Source: Clostridiaceae bacterium
GTDB taxonomy: Bacteria; Bacillota; Clostridia; Saccharofermentanales; UBA5734
Reading direction: 5' to 3'
NCBI GenBank assembly: GCA_012523135.1
Contig: JAAYJD010000068.1
Coordinates: forward strand, 1-40,187
Length of the DNA stretch: 40,187 nt
Shown: one piece after another, positions 1 through 11,597 of the stretch
How positions within the stretch are numbered: position 1 is the first letter of the stretch
Layout of the letters: every line of letters starts with the position of its first letter
Position numbers and translations under genes: made by a program
The notes under the pieces: generated by a model
What the model was told of the DNA's origin: nothing
What the model saw: the letters and a program-made list of their open reading frames with translations, nothing else
Database searches by the model: none

Positions 1-89
1 TACCCGGCACCCTGCCCTGCGGAGCCCGGACTTTCCTCATGTGCCGCCTTTCGGCTGACACCCGCGGCTGTCCGGCTTACTCGGAAAGC
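1..89 (-). ncRNA. rnpB: RNase P RNA (5' end only; truncated by window edge)
   Basis: Minus strand reads ...GAGTAAGCCGGACAGCCGCGGGTGTCAGCCGAAAGGCGGCACATGAGGAAAGTCCGGGCTCCGCAGGGCAGGGTGCCGGGTA. GAGGAAAGTCCGGGCTCC..GGGCAGGGTGCC is the conserved 5' core of bacterial type A RNase P RNA, preceded by a GAAA-loop hairpin. The 5' end is estimated from the promoter. Confidence 0.9.
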
Positions 90-884
90 GCTCTCATTAT
101 AATCCAGACCCGGGCAGACCGCAAACCGGATCTGGGGGAAGGCGGCGCGCAGCTTTTCTGCCAGCGGTTCGAGCACGACCCGTTCGGTGACATCGTGGCC
201 GAAAGCAGCCTGGGCCAGGCCGTGCAGGGTCAGGAGCAGACCGGTGCTGTGCTTGCATTCGCCGCAGATGACCGCCTCGGCCCCGGCGGCGACGGCATCC
301 GGGATGAAATCGGCGCTGAATGAACCCGGATAGACGCCGATGCGCCGCACCAGCGGGCTGTCAGCCGTGTTTTGCAAACAGCCGCCGGCACCCAGCGAGC
401 GCTGACCGGCATCCAGCAGCCGCAGCCAGCGAACCGGCTTGTCCAGAACGATCAGGCGCCCGTACGGGCCAAGCGGTTCCAGGCGGGATTTTGCCCCGAA
501 GGCCCCGGCCAGTTTTTCGGCCAGGCAGTCCGCGACGCCGCCCGCTGCCTGGTCCAGGTTGGTGTGGGCGGCCAGGACGCTGGTCCCGGCTGCTGCCAGC
601 TCGACCAGCATCCTTTGCTCCGGCTGGTCCAGGCGCAAGGAGGCCAGCGGCTCGAAGAGCGGCGGATGGTGACAGATGATCAGGCTGGCCTGGTGCTGAC
701 GGGCCAGGCGGACCGCCTCGGGCGTGATGTCGAGGGTGAGCAGGACGGCCTGGACCGGATCGTCCGGATGGCCGATTTGCAGGCCGACCGCGTCCCATTC
801 CTCCGCGGTCCGGGCCGGCGCGAAGCGGTCAAGCCAGTTTTCCAGGTCGGCGACTCGGGTTGGGACAAGCTTATCCGTGTTCAT
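1..884 (-). CDS. Nif3-like dinuclear metal center hexameric protein (stop not inside window)
   Basis: Minus frame from ATG at 884: MNTDKLVPTRVADLENWLDRFAPARTAEEWDAVGLQIGHPDDPVQAVLLTLDITPEAVRLARQHQASLIICHHPPLFEPL...; follows trmK with start/stop overlap. The frame stays open to base 1, so the ORF track does not list it. Confidence 0.9.
   Translation of the reverse strand, partial: MNTDKLVPTRVADLENWLDRFAPARTAEEWDAVGLQIGHPDDPVQAVLLTLDITPEAVRLARQHQASLIICHHPPLFEPLASLRLDQPEQRMLVELAAAGTSVLAAHTNLDQAAGGVADCLAEKLAGAFGAKSRLEPLGPYGRLIVLDKPVRWLRLLDAGQRSLGAGGCLQNTADSPLVRRIGVYPGSFSADFIPDAVAAGAEAVICGECKHSTGLLLTLHGLAQAAFGHDVTERVVLEPLAEKLRAAFPQIRFAVCPGLDYNESAFRVSRTAAGVSRKAAHEESPGSAGQGAG
96..124 (-). promoter_or_regulatory. 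Putative sigma-A promoter for rnpB (TTGCGG-17-TATAAT)
   Basis: -35 at 119-124 (complement of CCGCAA), -10 at 96-101 (complement of ATTATA), 17 nt spacer, just upstream of the RNase P RNA and inside the nif3 ORF. Confidence 0.7.
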
Positions 885-1566
885 CGGACAGCGCTCCTTT
901 CTCAGCCAGCTGCGCGATCTGCCCGGCCAGACTTTTCAAATCCGGCTGGCCGCGCAGCTGGCGCTGCAGGCGGTGCAGCAGGACGGCGGCATATTCAGCC
1001 AGCCCGGCCGGCTTGTCCCGCAGCAGGCAGGGGCCCAGCCAGGCCTCCAGGTCGGTGAGCGGGCGGCAGCTGCCTTCGTAGCGGAGCTTGATGACCGGGT
1101 AGAAGCGCCCTCTTTCCCGGGCCAGTGCCTCCTGGCAAATGCTGTAGCCTTGGGAAACCAGCCACTGGCGCAGCTCGGGCAGCGTCTTCATCGGCTGGAC
1201 GATCAGCTGGGCCAAAACCGGGTGGGCCTGGGCCACGATGCGCCGGATCTCGAGGCCGCCCAGGCCGGCCAGCACGACGGCGTCGTCCGGAGCGGGCGCG
1301 AGGCCTGCCAGGCCGTCGCCCTGACGGGTCTTTATCCGGCCGTCCAGGCGGCGGCTCAGGATGTTGGCCCGGGCCCGTTCCAGCGGGCCGGTCCGCAGGT
1401 CGGCGGCCACGGCCTGCTGGCAGACACCGTTTTCGACCAGCCAGACCGGCAGCCAGGCGTGATCGGTCCCGATGTCATAGACCGTCTGGCAAGGCGCGAT
1501 CAGGCCGGCCGCGGCCTGCAGGCGCGGTGACAGGCGCACCGGTGCTGTCCGGTCCGTCCCGGCCAT
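871..1566 (-). CDS. trmK: tRNA (adenine(22)-N(1))-methyltransferase TrmK
   Basis: 231 aa with VYDIGTDHAWLPVWLV SAM-binding motif; located between rpoD and nif3-like, as is typical in Firmicutes. Confidence 0.9.
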   Translation of the reverse strand: MAGTDRTAPVRLSPRLQAAAGLIAPCQTVYDIGTDHAWLPVWLVENGVCQQAVAADLRTGPLERARANILSRRLDGRIKTRQGDGLAGLAPAPDDAVVLAGLGGLEIRRIVAQAHPVLAQLIVQPMKTLPELRQWLVSQGYSICQEALARERGRFYPVIKLRYEGSCRPLTDLEAWLGPCLLRDKPAGLAEYAAVLLHRLQRQLRGQPDLKSLAGQIAQLAEKGALSDEHG

Positions 1567-1568
1567 TG

Positions 1569-2639
<1,071 letters not shown>

Positions 2640-2693
2640 TTGATTTGATTCCTCCTAGACTAGAATGGTGTGGTGTGCTCGTATGCAGGTCTT

Positions 2694-4553
2694 TCAGGAC
2701 TGCCAGTCCGGCTTTTGCTTGAGTTCGGTCAGCCGGCGCGTCAGGGCCAGGATGTCCTGTTTGAGCCGGCTGCGGCCGGCTTCGTCGGTCTGTTCCTGGT
2801 ATTGGCGCTGGAGCGTCTCCAGTTGCTGGCGCAGCCGCTGCTTGCGCAGCCGCCAAAGCTGTTCTGCGGCGCCCTGGCGCAGATTCTGGCCGAAGAGCTC
2901 GTCCAGACGCATGCTGACCCGGGCGACCAGGTCGTGCAGCGGATAATCGCGCACCGTCAGGTCGGCGCACAGTTCGATCAGGACAGACAAGTCGAGCGTT
3001 CCGTCGCGGGCGCGCGGCAGGGCGCTTTCCGCCAGCGTGCGGACGGGGCCCGGCGAAAAATCCTCAGCCGTGATCCTGGCTTCCTCGGCCAGGGACGGCT
3101 CCGCGGCCAGCAGGGTCAGCACGTAGAGCTCTTCGCGGGACAGGGATTCGCGGGAGGTGGATTCGGGCAGCTCCTGGTCCGTGCCGGGCCGGTCGAGGTG
3201 GGTTCGCGCAGCGGGCCGGGCGCTTTCGCCGGATGACGCGCCCAGCCGCCGTTCGATCTCCTGCAGCACCGATTCGGTCGATGCGTGGATTTCCTCGGCC
3301 AGACGGGTGGCGTACAGTTCGCGCACGATGGCGTTTTCTTCCCGGGCCAGGATCTGGCAGGCCTCGTCCTGGTAGGCCAGCGGATCCACCGCGCCCTGGC
3401 TGATGCTGTTGCGGCGCGCGACCGCCAGCTTGTAGTCCAGGAGCGGCAGCGACTTGTCGATCAGGGCGTGGAAACGCTCCGGGCCGTGCAGGCGGATGAA
3501 CTCGTCCGGATCCTTGGCGTCAGGCACCTGGAGCACGGTCACTTTGAGGCCGCGCTGGGAGAGCGTCTCCAGGCTGCGCAGCGTGGCAGCCTGGCCGGCG
3601 GCGTCGGCGTCGTAGGCGATGACGACCTGCTCGGTGTACTTGCGCAGCAGCTGGGCCTGGTTCTCCGTCAGGGCCGTGCCCAGCGAGGCGACGGCGTTGT
3701 CGACACCGGCCTGGTGCAGGGCGATGGCGTCCATGTAGCCTTCGACGATCACCATCTGGTCCTTCTTGCTGCTCTTGGCCACGTTGAGGGCGTAGAGATG
3801 CCGACCCTTGGTGTAGAGGGGCGTCTCGGGCGAGTTGATATACTTGGGCTGGCTGTCGTCCAGGACGCGCCCGCCAAAGGCGATAATCCGGCCCATCGCG
3901 TCAAAGATGGGAAACATCAGGCGGTGGCGGAACAGGTCATAGAGGCCGCCGCTCTTGCCGCGCCGGAACAGGCCGGACTGCAGCAGCAGTTCCTCGTCGG
4001 TGAAGCCGAGCTGGTTCAGGTGGCGCAGCAGGCCGTTCCATTCCTCCAGGGCATAGCCGAGGCCGAACTTGCGGCAGACAGACGAGGCCAGGGCACGGCG
4101 CTGGATGTACTGACGGGCCGGCTGCCCGGCCGCGGCCATCAGGTTGCGGTAAAACTGGCGGGCCGCTTCCAGGCAGATGTTCTGCAGCGCCTTCTGTTTT
4201 TCGTGACGCTGGCGCCAGGCTTCGTCGTCCGGTTCGGGGATGGCGACGCCGGCGCGTTCGGCCAGCAGCCGGATCGCCTGCGGGTACGAGCATTTCTCGA
4301 TGTCCATGATGAAATGGATGACATCGCCGCCCTTGTGGCAGCCGAAGCAGTAATAGATCTGCTTGGGCGGTGACACGCTGAACGACGGCGTCTTCTCACC
4401 GTGAAACGGGCAGAGGCCGAAATAGTTGCTGCCGCTTTTCCGGTCCAGGTGAACGTATTGCTCGACGACTGAAACGAGCTCGTTGCGCGCTTTCACTTCC
4501 TCAATGACAGATTCGGGAATTAAATTGCTGATCGGACCGACCTCTTTCCTCAT
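2694..4553 (-). CDS. dnaG: DNA primase
   Basis: 619 aa; zinc-binding CPFHGEKTPSFSVSPPKQIYYCFGCHKGGD and TOPRIM VIVEGYMDAIALHQAG; directly upstream of rpoD. Confidence 0.98.
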   Translation of the reverse strand: MRKEVGPISNLIPESVIEEVKARNELVSVVEQYVHLDRKSGSNYFGLCPFHGEKTPSFSVSPPKQIYYCFGCHKGGDVIHFIMDIEKCSYPQAIRLLAERAGVAIPEPDDEAWRQRHEKQKALQNICLEAARQFYRNLMAAAGQPARQYIQRRALASSVCRKFGLGYALEEWNGLLRHLNQLGFTDEELLLQSGLFRRGKSGGLYDLFRHRLMFPIFDAMGRIIAFGGRVLDDSQPKYINSPETPLYTKGRHLYALNVAKSSKKDQMVIVEGYMDAIALHQAGVDNAVASLGTALTENQAQLLRKYTEQVVIAYDADAAGQAATLRSLETLSQRGLKVTVLQVPDAKDPDEFIRLHGPERFHALIDKSLPLLDYKLAVARRNSISQGAVDPLAYQDEACQILAREENAIVRELYATRLAEEIHASTESVLQEIERRLGASSGESARPAARTHLDRPGTDQELPESTSRESLSREELYVLTLLAAEPSLAEEARITAEDFSPGPVRTLAESALPRARDGTLDLSVLIELCADLTVRDYPLHDLVARVSMRLDELFGQNLRQGAAEQLWRLRKQRLRQQLETLQRQYQEQTDEAGRSRLKQDILALTRRLTELKQKPDWQS

Positions 4554-4636
4554 GCTGCAGATGCGTCCGGAAGGTTCTCCTATATGTTATATACGTTCCC
4601 CGTCCGTCAAATCCTCTTCACAGGCGCAAACAGCGC

Positions 4637-5302
4637 TTACAAAAGCCGTGTCTGGTTGATCACGAGGGCAAAATCGAGCTTGAGGTAGCTGGCGGCGTTG
4701 CGGCACATCTTCATGCGCATCAGGAAGATCTCGAAATAATCCATTAGGGCGCTGATCCGGGTGTCGATTTCCAGCTCCAGCGTGACCTGGCGCTGGTCGG
4801 CATCGATCGTCAGGGTGGAGCGCGTGACGGCGTAGTTGACCCGGTCGTGGATGTCGAAGCTGGCCCGGTCGCGGTTGGTGACCCGCGAGCGGTGCACATC
4901 GGCCTTGTCCGACAGGATCAGGGCCGCCGCGATCGCATTGACAGGCACGCCGACGTCCTCGTCGTGGTTGGCGACCGCCATCATGATCATGATCGCCTCG
5001 TCGCAGGCCATGCCCTGGCGGAGCAGGAAATCGTATGCCAGGACGGCGCCGGTCTGCTCGTGGTTCCGGCGGTTGACGGCGTTGCCGATGTCGTGCAGGT
5101 AACCGGCGATGCGGGCCAGTTCGGCGGTGCGTTCCGGGTAGCCCAGCGAGCTCAGAAGCTCACCGCACTTGTTGCTGACCAGACGGCAGTGGCGGAACGA
5201 GTGTTCCGTGTAGCCGAGCGTCTTCATCTGGTCGGCTGACGCCTGCAGCAGCAGGCGGATTTCCTGGTTTTTCAAGATGTCCTTACTCGTGATCAGGTCC
5301 AT
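4637..5302 (-). CDS. HD-domain phosphohydrolase
   Basis: Start trimmed to MDLITSKDILKNQEIRLLLQ (ATG 5302, preceded by AGGAG). HD motif GYLHDIGNAVNRRNHEQ and NHDEDVGVPVN..ILSDKADVHRSR. Confidence 0.85.
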   Translation of the reverse strand: MDLITSKDILKNQEIRLLLQASADQMKTLGYTEHSFRHCRLVSNKCGELLSSLGYPERTAELARIAGYLHDIGNAVNRRNHEQTGAVLAYDFLLRQGMACDEAIMIMMAVANHDEDVGVPVNAIAAALILSDKADVHRSRVTNRDRASFDIHDRVNYAVTRSTLTIDADQRQVTLELEIDTRISALMDYFEIFLMRMKMCRNAASYLKLDFALVINQTRLL

Positions 5303-5312
5303 AGCTGTCTCC

Positions 5313-6689
5313 TCAGTCCGCCTGGCGGAGTTTGCGCCGGGCTTCGAGCCAGAGCGCGCCTTCCAGGCGCTTGCGTTCCATGCGGCAGCCGGTCTCGTAA
5401 AGGCCGTCGACGCGTCCGGTTGCGAACCAGGCGTTGGCTGCGCAGCCGCCGCTGCAGAAATAACGGGCCCAGCAATCGTTGCAGGCCGGCTTGTCCGGCA
5501 CCAGCAAGTGGGCAAACTGCGCCTGGACCGCCGGGTCCAGACGAACCGGCTGCTCGTGGACGCTGCCCATCTTGAACGACTCGATGCCGACAAACTGGTG
5601 GCAGGGATAGATATCGCCTTCCGGGGTGACCGCGCAGTACTCCGTGCCGACGCCGCAGCCCTTGAGCCGTTTGAAAAAGCAGGGGCCTTCGGAGAGGTCG
5701 ATCATGTAGTGGAAAAAGTTGAAGCCTTCGCCGCGTTCCTCGGCGTCCAGCATCGCCGCGGCCAGCCGCTCGTAGGCGGCCTCGATGGCCGGCAGGTCCT
5801 CAGGCCGGATTTCATAGCCGCTGCCGGCTGGCGCGACCACCGGTTCGACGGAGACCTGGCTGCCCAGGCCGGCCAGGTGCAGGACATCCTGGTCGAAATC
5901 GAGGTTGTGACGCGTGAACGTCGCCCGCAGGTAATATTCGCGGTCGCCGCGCGCGGCGACAAACGAGCGGATGTGGCGGGCGACCCGGTCATAGGTGCCG
6001 TGTCCGCCCGCGTCCGGGCGCATCCGGTCGTGCACCTCGGGCCGTCCGTCGATGCTGAGGACGCAGTTCTTGAAATGTTCGTTGATGAACGCGATCTTCT
6101 CGTCGTCGAGCAGGGTTGCGTTGGTCGTGATCGTCAGGCGGAGCGATTTGCCCGTTTCCCGGCTGCGCTGCTCGCAGTAGCGGGTCAGGGCTACGACCAC
6201 CGGCCAGTTCAAGAGCGGCTCGCCGCCGAAAAAGTCGATATCGAGGTTATGCCGGTCGCCGGAGGCTTCCAGCAGGAACTCGATCGCCTTGCGGCCGGTT
6301 GATTCGTCGAGCATGGTGCGGTGCCCGGTGCCGAAATCGCCGGTGCCGGCAAAACAGTATGTGCAGCGCATGTTGCAGTCGTGGCACAGATGCAGGCACA
6401 TCGACTTGATCCGGGCGCCGTCCGGGTAAAGCTGGGCCAATGTGGCCTGCTCGGGCGGGGCAAACAGGTCGCCGTCCTGGATCAGCTGGTCGATCTCGGC
6501 GGCGCATTCGGCCGCTTCCGGGCCGTGGCGCCGGGCCAGGCGGTCCAGTCCGGCCGCATCCGGCCGGTGCCCGCCGTTTTCCTGGTACGCGGCCAGGACG
6601 GACCAGGCGATTTCATCGAGGAGATGAAGCGCCTGGCTTTCGCTGTCATAGGCCAGGAAATCGCCTTGAAATTGAAAAAGGTGTATCAT
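5313..6689 (-). CDS. scfB: SCIFF (ranthipeptide) radical SAM/SPASM maturase
   Basis: 458 aa; radical SAM CHDCNMRCTYC and SPASM-type C-terminal cysteines (CGVGTEYC..CNDCWARYFCSGGCAAN..GCRMERKRLEGAL); encoded next to a SCIFF precursor. Confidence 0.93.
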   Translation of the reverse strand: MIHLFQFQGDFLAYDSESQALHLLDEIAWSVLAAYQENGGHRPDAAGLDRLARRHGPEAAECAAEIDQLIQDGDLFAPPEQATLAQLYPDGARIKSMCLHLCHDCNMRCTYCFAGTGDFGTGHRTMLDESTGRKAIEFLLEASGDRHNLDIDFFGGEPLLNWPVVVALTRYCEQRSRETGKSLRLTITTNATLLDDEKIAFINEHFKNCVLSIDGRPEVHDRMRPDAGGHGTYDRVARHIRSFVAARGDREYYLRATFTRHNLDFDQDVLHLAGLGSQVSVEPVVAPAGSGYEIRPEDLPAIEAAYERLAAAMLDAEERGEGFNFFHYMIDLSEGPCFFKRLKGCGVGTEYCAVTPEGDIYPCHQFVGIESFKMGSVHEQPVRLDPAVQAQFAHLLVPDKPACNDCWARYFCSGGCAANAWFATGRVDGLYETGCRMERKRLEGALWLEARRKLRQAD

Positions 6690-6745
6690 GTCGCATCCAT
6701 TCCGAAAAAAATAGCGAAAAGCAGCTGCCTTCCACTATTTGAAGT

Positions 6746-6769
6746 GCCTGCAGCCGGATGGCGGCAGGC
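6746..6769 (-). promoter_or_regulatory. Intercistronic hairpin between scfA and scfB
   Basis: GCCTGC-C-GCC-ATCC-GGC-T-GCAGGC on the minus strand: 9 bp with one 1x1 mismatch, 3' of the precursor gene and 5' of the maturase gene. Confidence 0.5.
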
Positions 6770-6804
6770 GTCGTGAGCCTGAACGAACAAACGGGCCTGC
6801 CTGC

Positions 6805-6951
6805 TCAGCGGGCGCGGTTTTCGCACTTCTGGTTGGCCACCGTGCAGCTGGTCTTGCAGGCCGACTGGCAGGACGTCTGGCACTCGCCGCAGGCGTGGCC
6901 GGACAGGGGCTTCAGGTTGCAGGCCTTCTGAACCGTCTTGATGTGTTTCAT
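6805..6951 (-). CDS. scfA: SCIFF (six-cysteines-in-forty-five) ranthipeptide precursor
   Basis: Hand-translated, 48 aa: MKHIKTVQKACNLKPLSGHACGECQTSCQSACKTSCTVANQKCENRAR; hallmark CGECQTSCQSACKTSCTVANQ.C. GGAGGAGAGACC lies just upstream of the ATG. Too short for the supplied ORF track. Confidence 0.97.
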   Translation of the reverse strand: MKHIKTVQKACNLKPLSGHACGECQTSCQSACKTSCTVANQKCENRAR

Positions 6952-6972
6952 GGTCTCTCCTCCTCTTGCGGA

Positions 6973-7293
6973 TCAGTCAGACAACGGTTTGACAACCGTG
7001 TTGATCGAGCTCTTCTTAAAAGTGATCAACGTGTTGGCCACGCTGGTGGAAATCGTGACTTCGTCGTCTTTCAGGTTGACGATGCGCCCGACGATGCCGC
7101 CGATCGTGACAACGGAGTCGCCGACGACCATGGCGTTGATCTGCTCACGCAGTTTCTTTTCCTTCTTTTTCTGCGGACGGATCAGCAGCAGGTACATCAG
7201 GCCAAACATCAGGGCAAGCGGCAAAACAAGGCCTAGGATCGATTCGATCCCGCCAACCTGTCCTGCATCAGTCAGCACTAAAGGGTATAACAT
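6973..7293 (-). CDS. yajC: Preprotein translocase subunit YajC
   Basis: MLYPLVLTDAGQVGGIESILGLVLPLALMFGLMYLLLIRPQKKKEKKLREQINAMVVGDSVVTIGGIVGRI; start trimmed to ATG 7293 with AGGAA upstream. Confidence 0.93.
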   Translation of the reverse strand: MLYPLVLTDAGQVGGIESILGLVLPLALMFGLMYLLLIRPQKKKEKKLREQINAMVVGDSVVTIGGIVGRIVNLKDDEVTISTSVANTLITFKKSSINTVVKPLSD

Positions 7294-7436
7294 TCTGGTA
7301 TTCCTCCCGGGTTCTGGTTGCTGTCTAGGATAGACAGTACACCGTATCATAGCATTATTGGCGCCAGTCCTGCAAGATCTACCCGCAAGCGCGGCAGAAT
7401 TGTTGCGTTTTGTTCACAAACCAGCCATCTGCCGCC

Positions 7437-9621
<2,185 letters not shown>

Positions 9622-9637
9622 CGGATTATAGCGAGAA

Positions 9638-9667
9638 TTGACGAAAAAGTACAGCTAATGCTATGAT
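9638..9667 (+). promoter_or_regulatory. Putative promoter for dapAB (TTGACG-18-TATGAT with extended -10 TGc)
   Basis: TTGACG at 9638-9643 and TGCTATGAT ending at 9667; the dapA start is about 85 nt downstream. Confidence 0.7.
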
Positions 9668-9752
9668 ATTTTTGTCTGTTGTCCGGGCCGGACGACGCGA
9701 AGCCGTATCCGGCCATGACGGCTTTCAGCGAAATCCGACCTGGAGGATATCC

Positions 9753-10637
9753 ATGATGAAAACACCTATTTTTCGCGGTTCTGCAGTGGCCATCGTCACC
9801 CCATTTACCGATGACGGCGTCAACTTCAAAAAACTGGCGGAGCTGTGCGACTGGCACATCAGCCAGCACACCGACTGTATCGTGGTCGCGGGCACGACCG
9901 GCGAGGCCTCGACCATGCCGGACGCGGAGCATCTGGCCGCCGTCCGCCATGTCGTCGAGGTGGTCAACCGCCGCGTTCCGGTCATGGCCGGCGCCGGCAG
10001 CAACGACACCCGCCACGCCATCGAACTGAGCGAGAAAGCCGCCCGCCTGGGCGTCGACGGCCTGCTCAGCGTCACCCCCTATTACAACAAGACCACCCAG
10101 CAGGGCCTGTACCTGCATTTCAAGGCGATCGCCGAAGCGGTCGATCTGCCGATCATCCTGTACAACGTTCCCAGCCGCACCAATTTGAACATCAACCCCG
10201 AAACGCTGGCACGCCTGGCGGAGCTGCCCGCGATCAACGGCGTCAAGGAATGCAACATCGAGCAGGCCGGCGAAGTCGCCCACCTGTGCGGCGACCGGCT
10301 CAATCTCTATTCCGGCGAGGACGGCCTGGTCCTTCCCCTGCTTTCCTACGGCGGGCTGGGCGTCATCTCGGTGATCGCCAACATCGTGCCCAGCCTGACC
10401 CATGCGATGGTTGAGGCCTGGCAGCGCGGCGATCCGGCTGAGGCGACCCGGCGCCAGCTTGACCTGGTTCCGCTGGTCAAGGCGATGTTCTGTGAAGTCA
10501 ACCCGATTCCGGTCAAGGCGGCCATGAATCTGATGGGCATGCAGGTCGGGCCATGCCGCATGCCGCTTTGCGAACCGTCGCCGGCCAGCCTGGCCCTGAT
10601 TGAAAAGACGCTGCGCCGGTATAGCCTGATCGCTTAA
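9753..10637 (+). CDS. dapA: 4-hydroxy-tetrahydrodipicolinate synthase
   Basis: MMKTPIFRGSAVAIVTPFTDDGVNFKKL; GTTGEASTM; SVTPYYNKTTQQGLYLHF; start at ATG 9753 after TGGAGGATATCC. Confidence 0.97.
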   Translation: MMKTPIFRGSAVAIVTPFTDDGVNFKKLAELCDWHISQHTDCIVVAGTTGEASTMPDAEHLAAVRHVVEVVNRRVPVMAGAGSNDTRHAIELSEKAARLGVDGLLSVTPYYNKTTQQGLYLHFKAIAEAVDLPIILYNVPSRTNLNINPETLARLAELPAINGVKECNIEQAGEVAHLCGDRLNLYSGEDGLVLPLLSYGGLGVISVIANIVPSLTHAMVEAWQRGDPAEATRRQLDLVPLVKAMFCEVNPIPVKAAMNLMGMQVGPCRMPLCEPSPASLALIEKTLRRYSLIA

Positions 10638-10659
10638 GCGAAAAGAAAGGACAGAGCAC

Positions 10660-11427
10660 ATGACATGCCATCTTTTCCTGAACGGCTGCAACGGCCGCAT
10701 GGGTCGGACCATCCGGGAAATCGCCGCTGAGCGCGACGATATCCGGATCGTGGCCGGCTCGGACCTGAGCGCCGATCCGTCCGCCCCCTTCCCTGTCTAC
10801 ACGGATCCGGCCGCCTGCCGAGATCCCTTTGATGTCCTGGTCGATTTTTCCAGCCCGGCCGCCTTGCCGCGCCTGTTCGACCTGATCGAGCAGCGCCGCT
10901 GCCCGGCCGTCATCTGCACGACCGGACTCGACGATGCGCTTCGGGAGCGGTTGCAGCAATTGGCAACGGCCGCGCCGATTTTCGTGTCGGCCAACATGTC
11001 GCTGGGCGTCAACCTGCTGATCGATCTGGCGCGCCAGGCCGCCAAACTGCTTTATCCCGGCTTTGACATCGAGATCATCGAAGCCCACCACAACCAGAAA
11101 GTCGACGCGCCGTCCGGTACCGCCCTGATGATCGCCGACCAGCTGAACCAGGCGCTCGATGGCACGCTGCACCCGGTGACCGACCGCAGCCAAGTCCGCC
11201 AGAAGCGCCAGGCCGGCGAAATGGGCATCCACGCCGTTCGGGGCGGCACGATCGTCGGTGAGCACACGGTCTTGTTTGCCGGACCCGAGGAAACGATCGA
11301 GATCCGCCACAGCGCCCAGTCGCGCGCCATCTTCGCGCGCGGTGCCCTGGCAGCGGCTTTGTTTATGGCCGGCAAACCGGCTGGCATGTACTCCATGGCC
11401 GATATCGTGGCGGACCAGCGACGTTAG
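10660..11427 (+). CDS. dapB: 4-hydroxy-tetrahydrodipicolinate reductase
   Basis: 255 aa; LNGCNGRMGRTIREI, EIIEAHHNQKVDAPSGTALMIAD; follows dapA. Natural stop is TAG. Confidence 0.97.
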   Translation: MTCHLFLNGCNGRMGRTIREIAAERDDIRIVAGSDLSADPSAPFPVYTDPAACRDPFDVLVDFSSPAALPRLFDLIEQRRCPAVICTTGLDDALRERLQQLATAAPIFVSANMSLGVNLLIDLARQAAKLLYPGFDIEIIEAHHNQKVDAPSGTALMIADQLNQALDGTLHPVTDRSQVRQKRQAGEMGIHAVRGGTIVGEHTVLFAGPEETIEIRHSAQSRAIFARGALAAALFMAGKPAGMYSMADIVADQRR

Positions 11428-11538
11428 GACCGCCGGACCGGCGCGGCCTGATCGGCTGGAAAGCAAAAAACACGAGACAATGATCGGGCCTGCACTGACA
11501 AAAAACGAAGAAAACACAAACACGAAGAACAACAACAA

Positions 11539-11564
11539 AGCGCCGCTGCCAAAGCAGCGGCGCT
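11539..11564 (-). terminator. Rho-independent-type hairpin between dapB and the DUF624-like gene
   Basis: AGCGCCGCTGC-caaa-GCAGCGGCGCT (perfect 11-bp stem); minus-strand tail is T-rich (tttgttgttgttc), so it best fits the minus-strand gene and may act on both. Confidence 0.7.
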
Positions 11565-11597
11565 CGTTATTTAGCGGTTCACCGGGTGAGGGCTGGT

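Noticed and set aside
361-798. 145-aa minus ORF and other ORFs listed in 39-1058
   Set aside because: Wrong frames; the true gene is the Nif3-like frame, unlisted because it has no stop in the window.
9668-9752. dapA leader as a lysine riboswitch
   Set aside because: Only about 80 nt with two short hairpins; far too short for the lysine riboswitch and no matching core.
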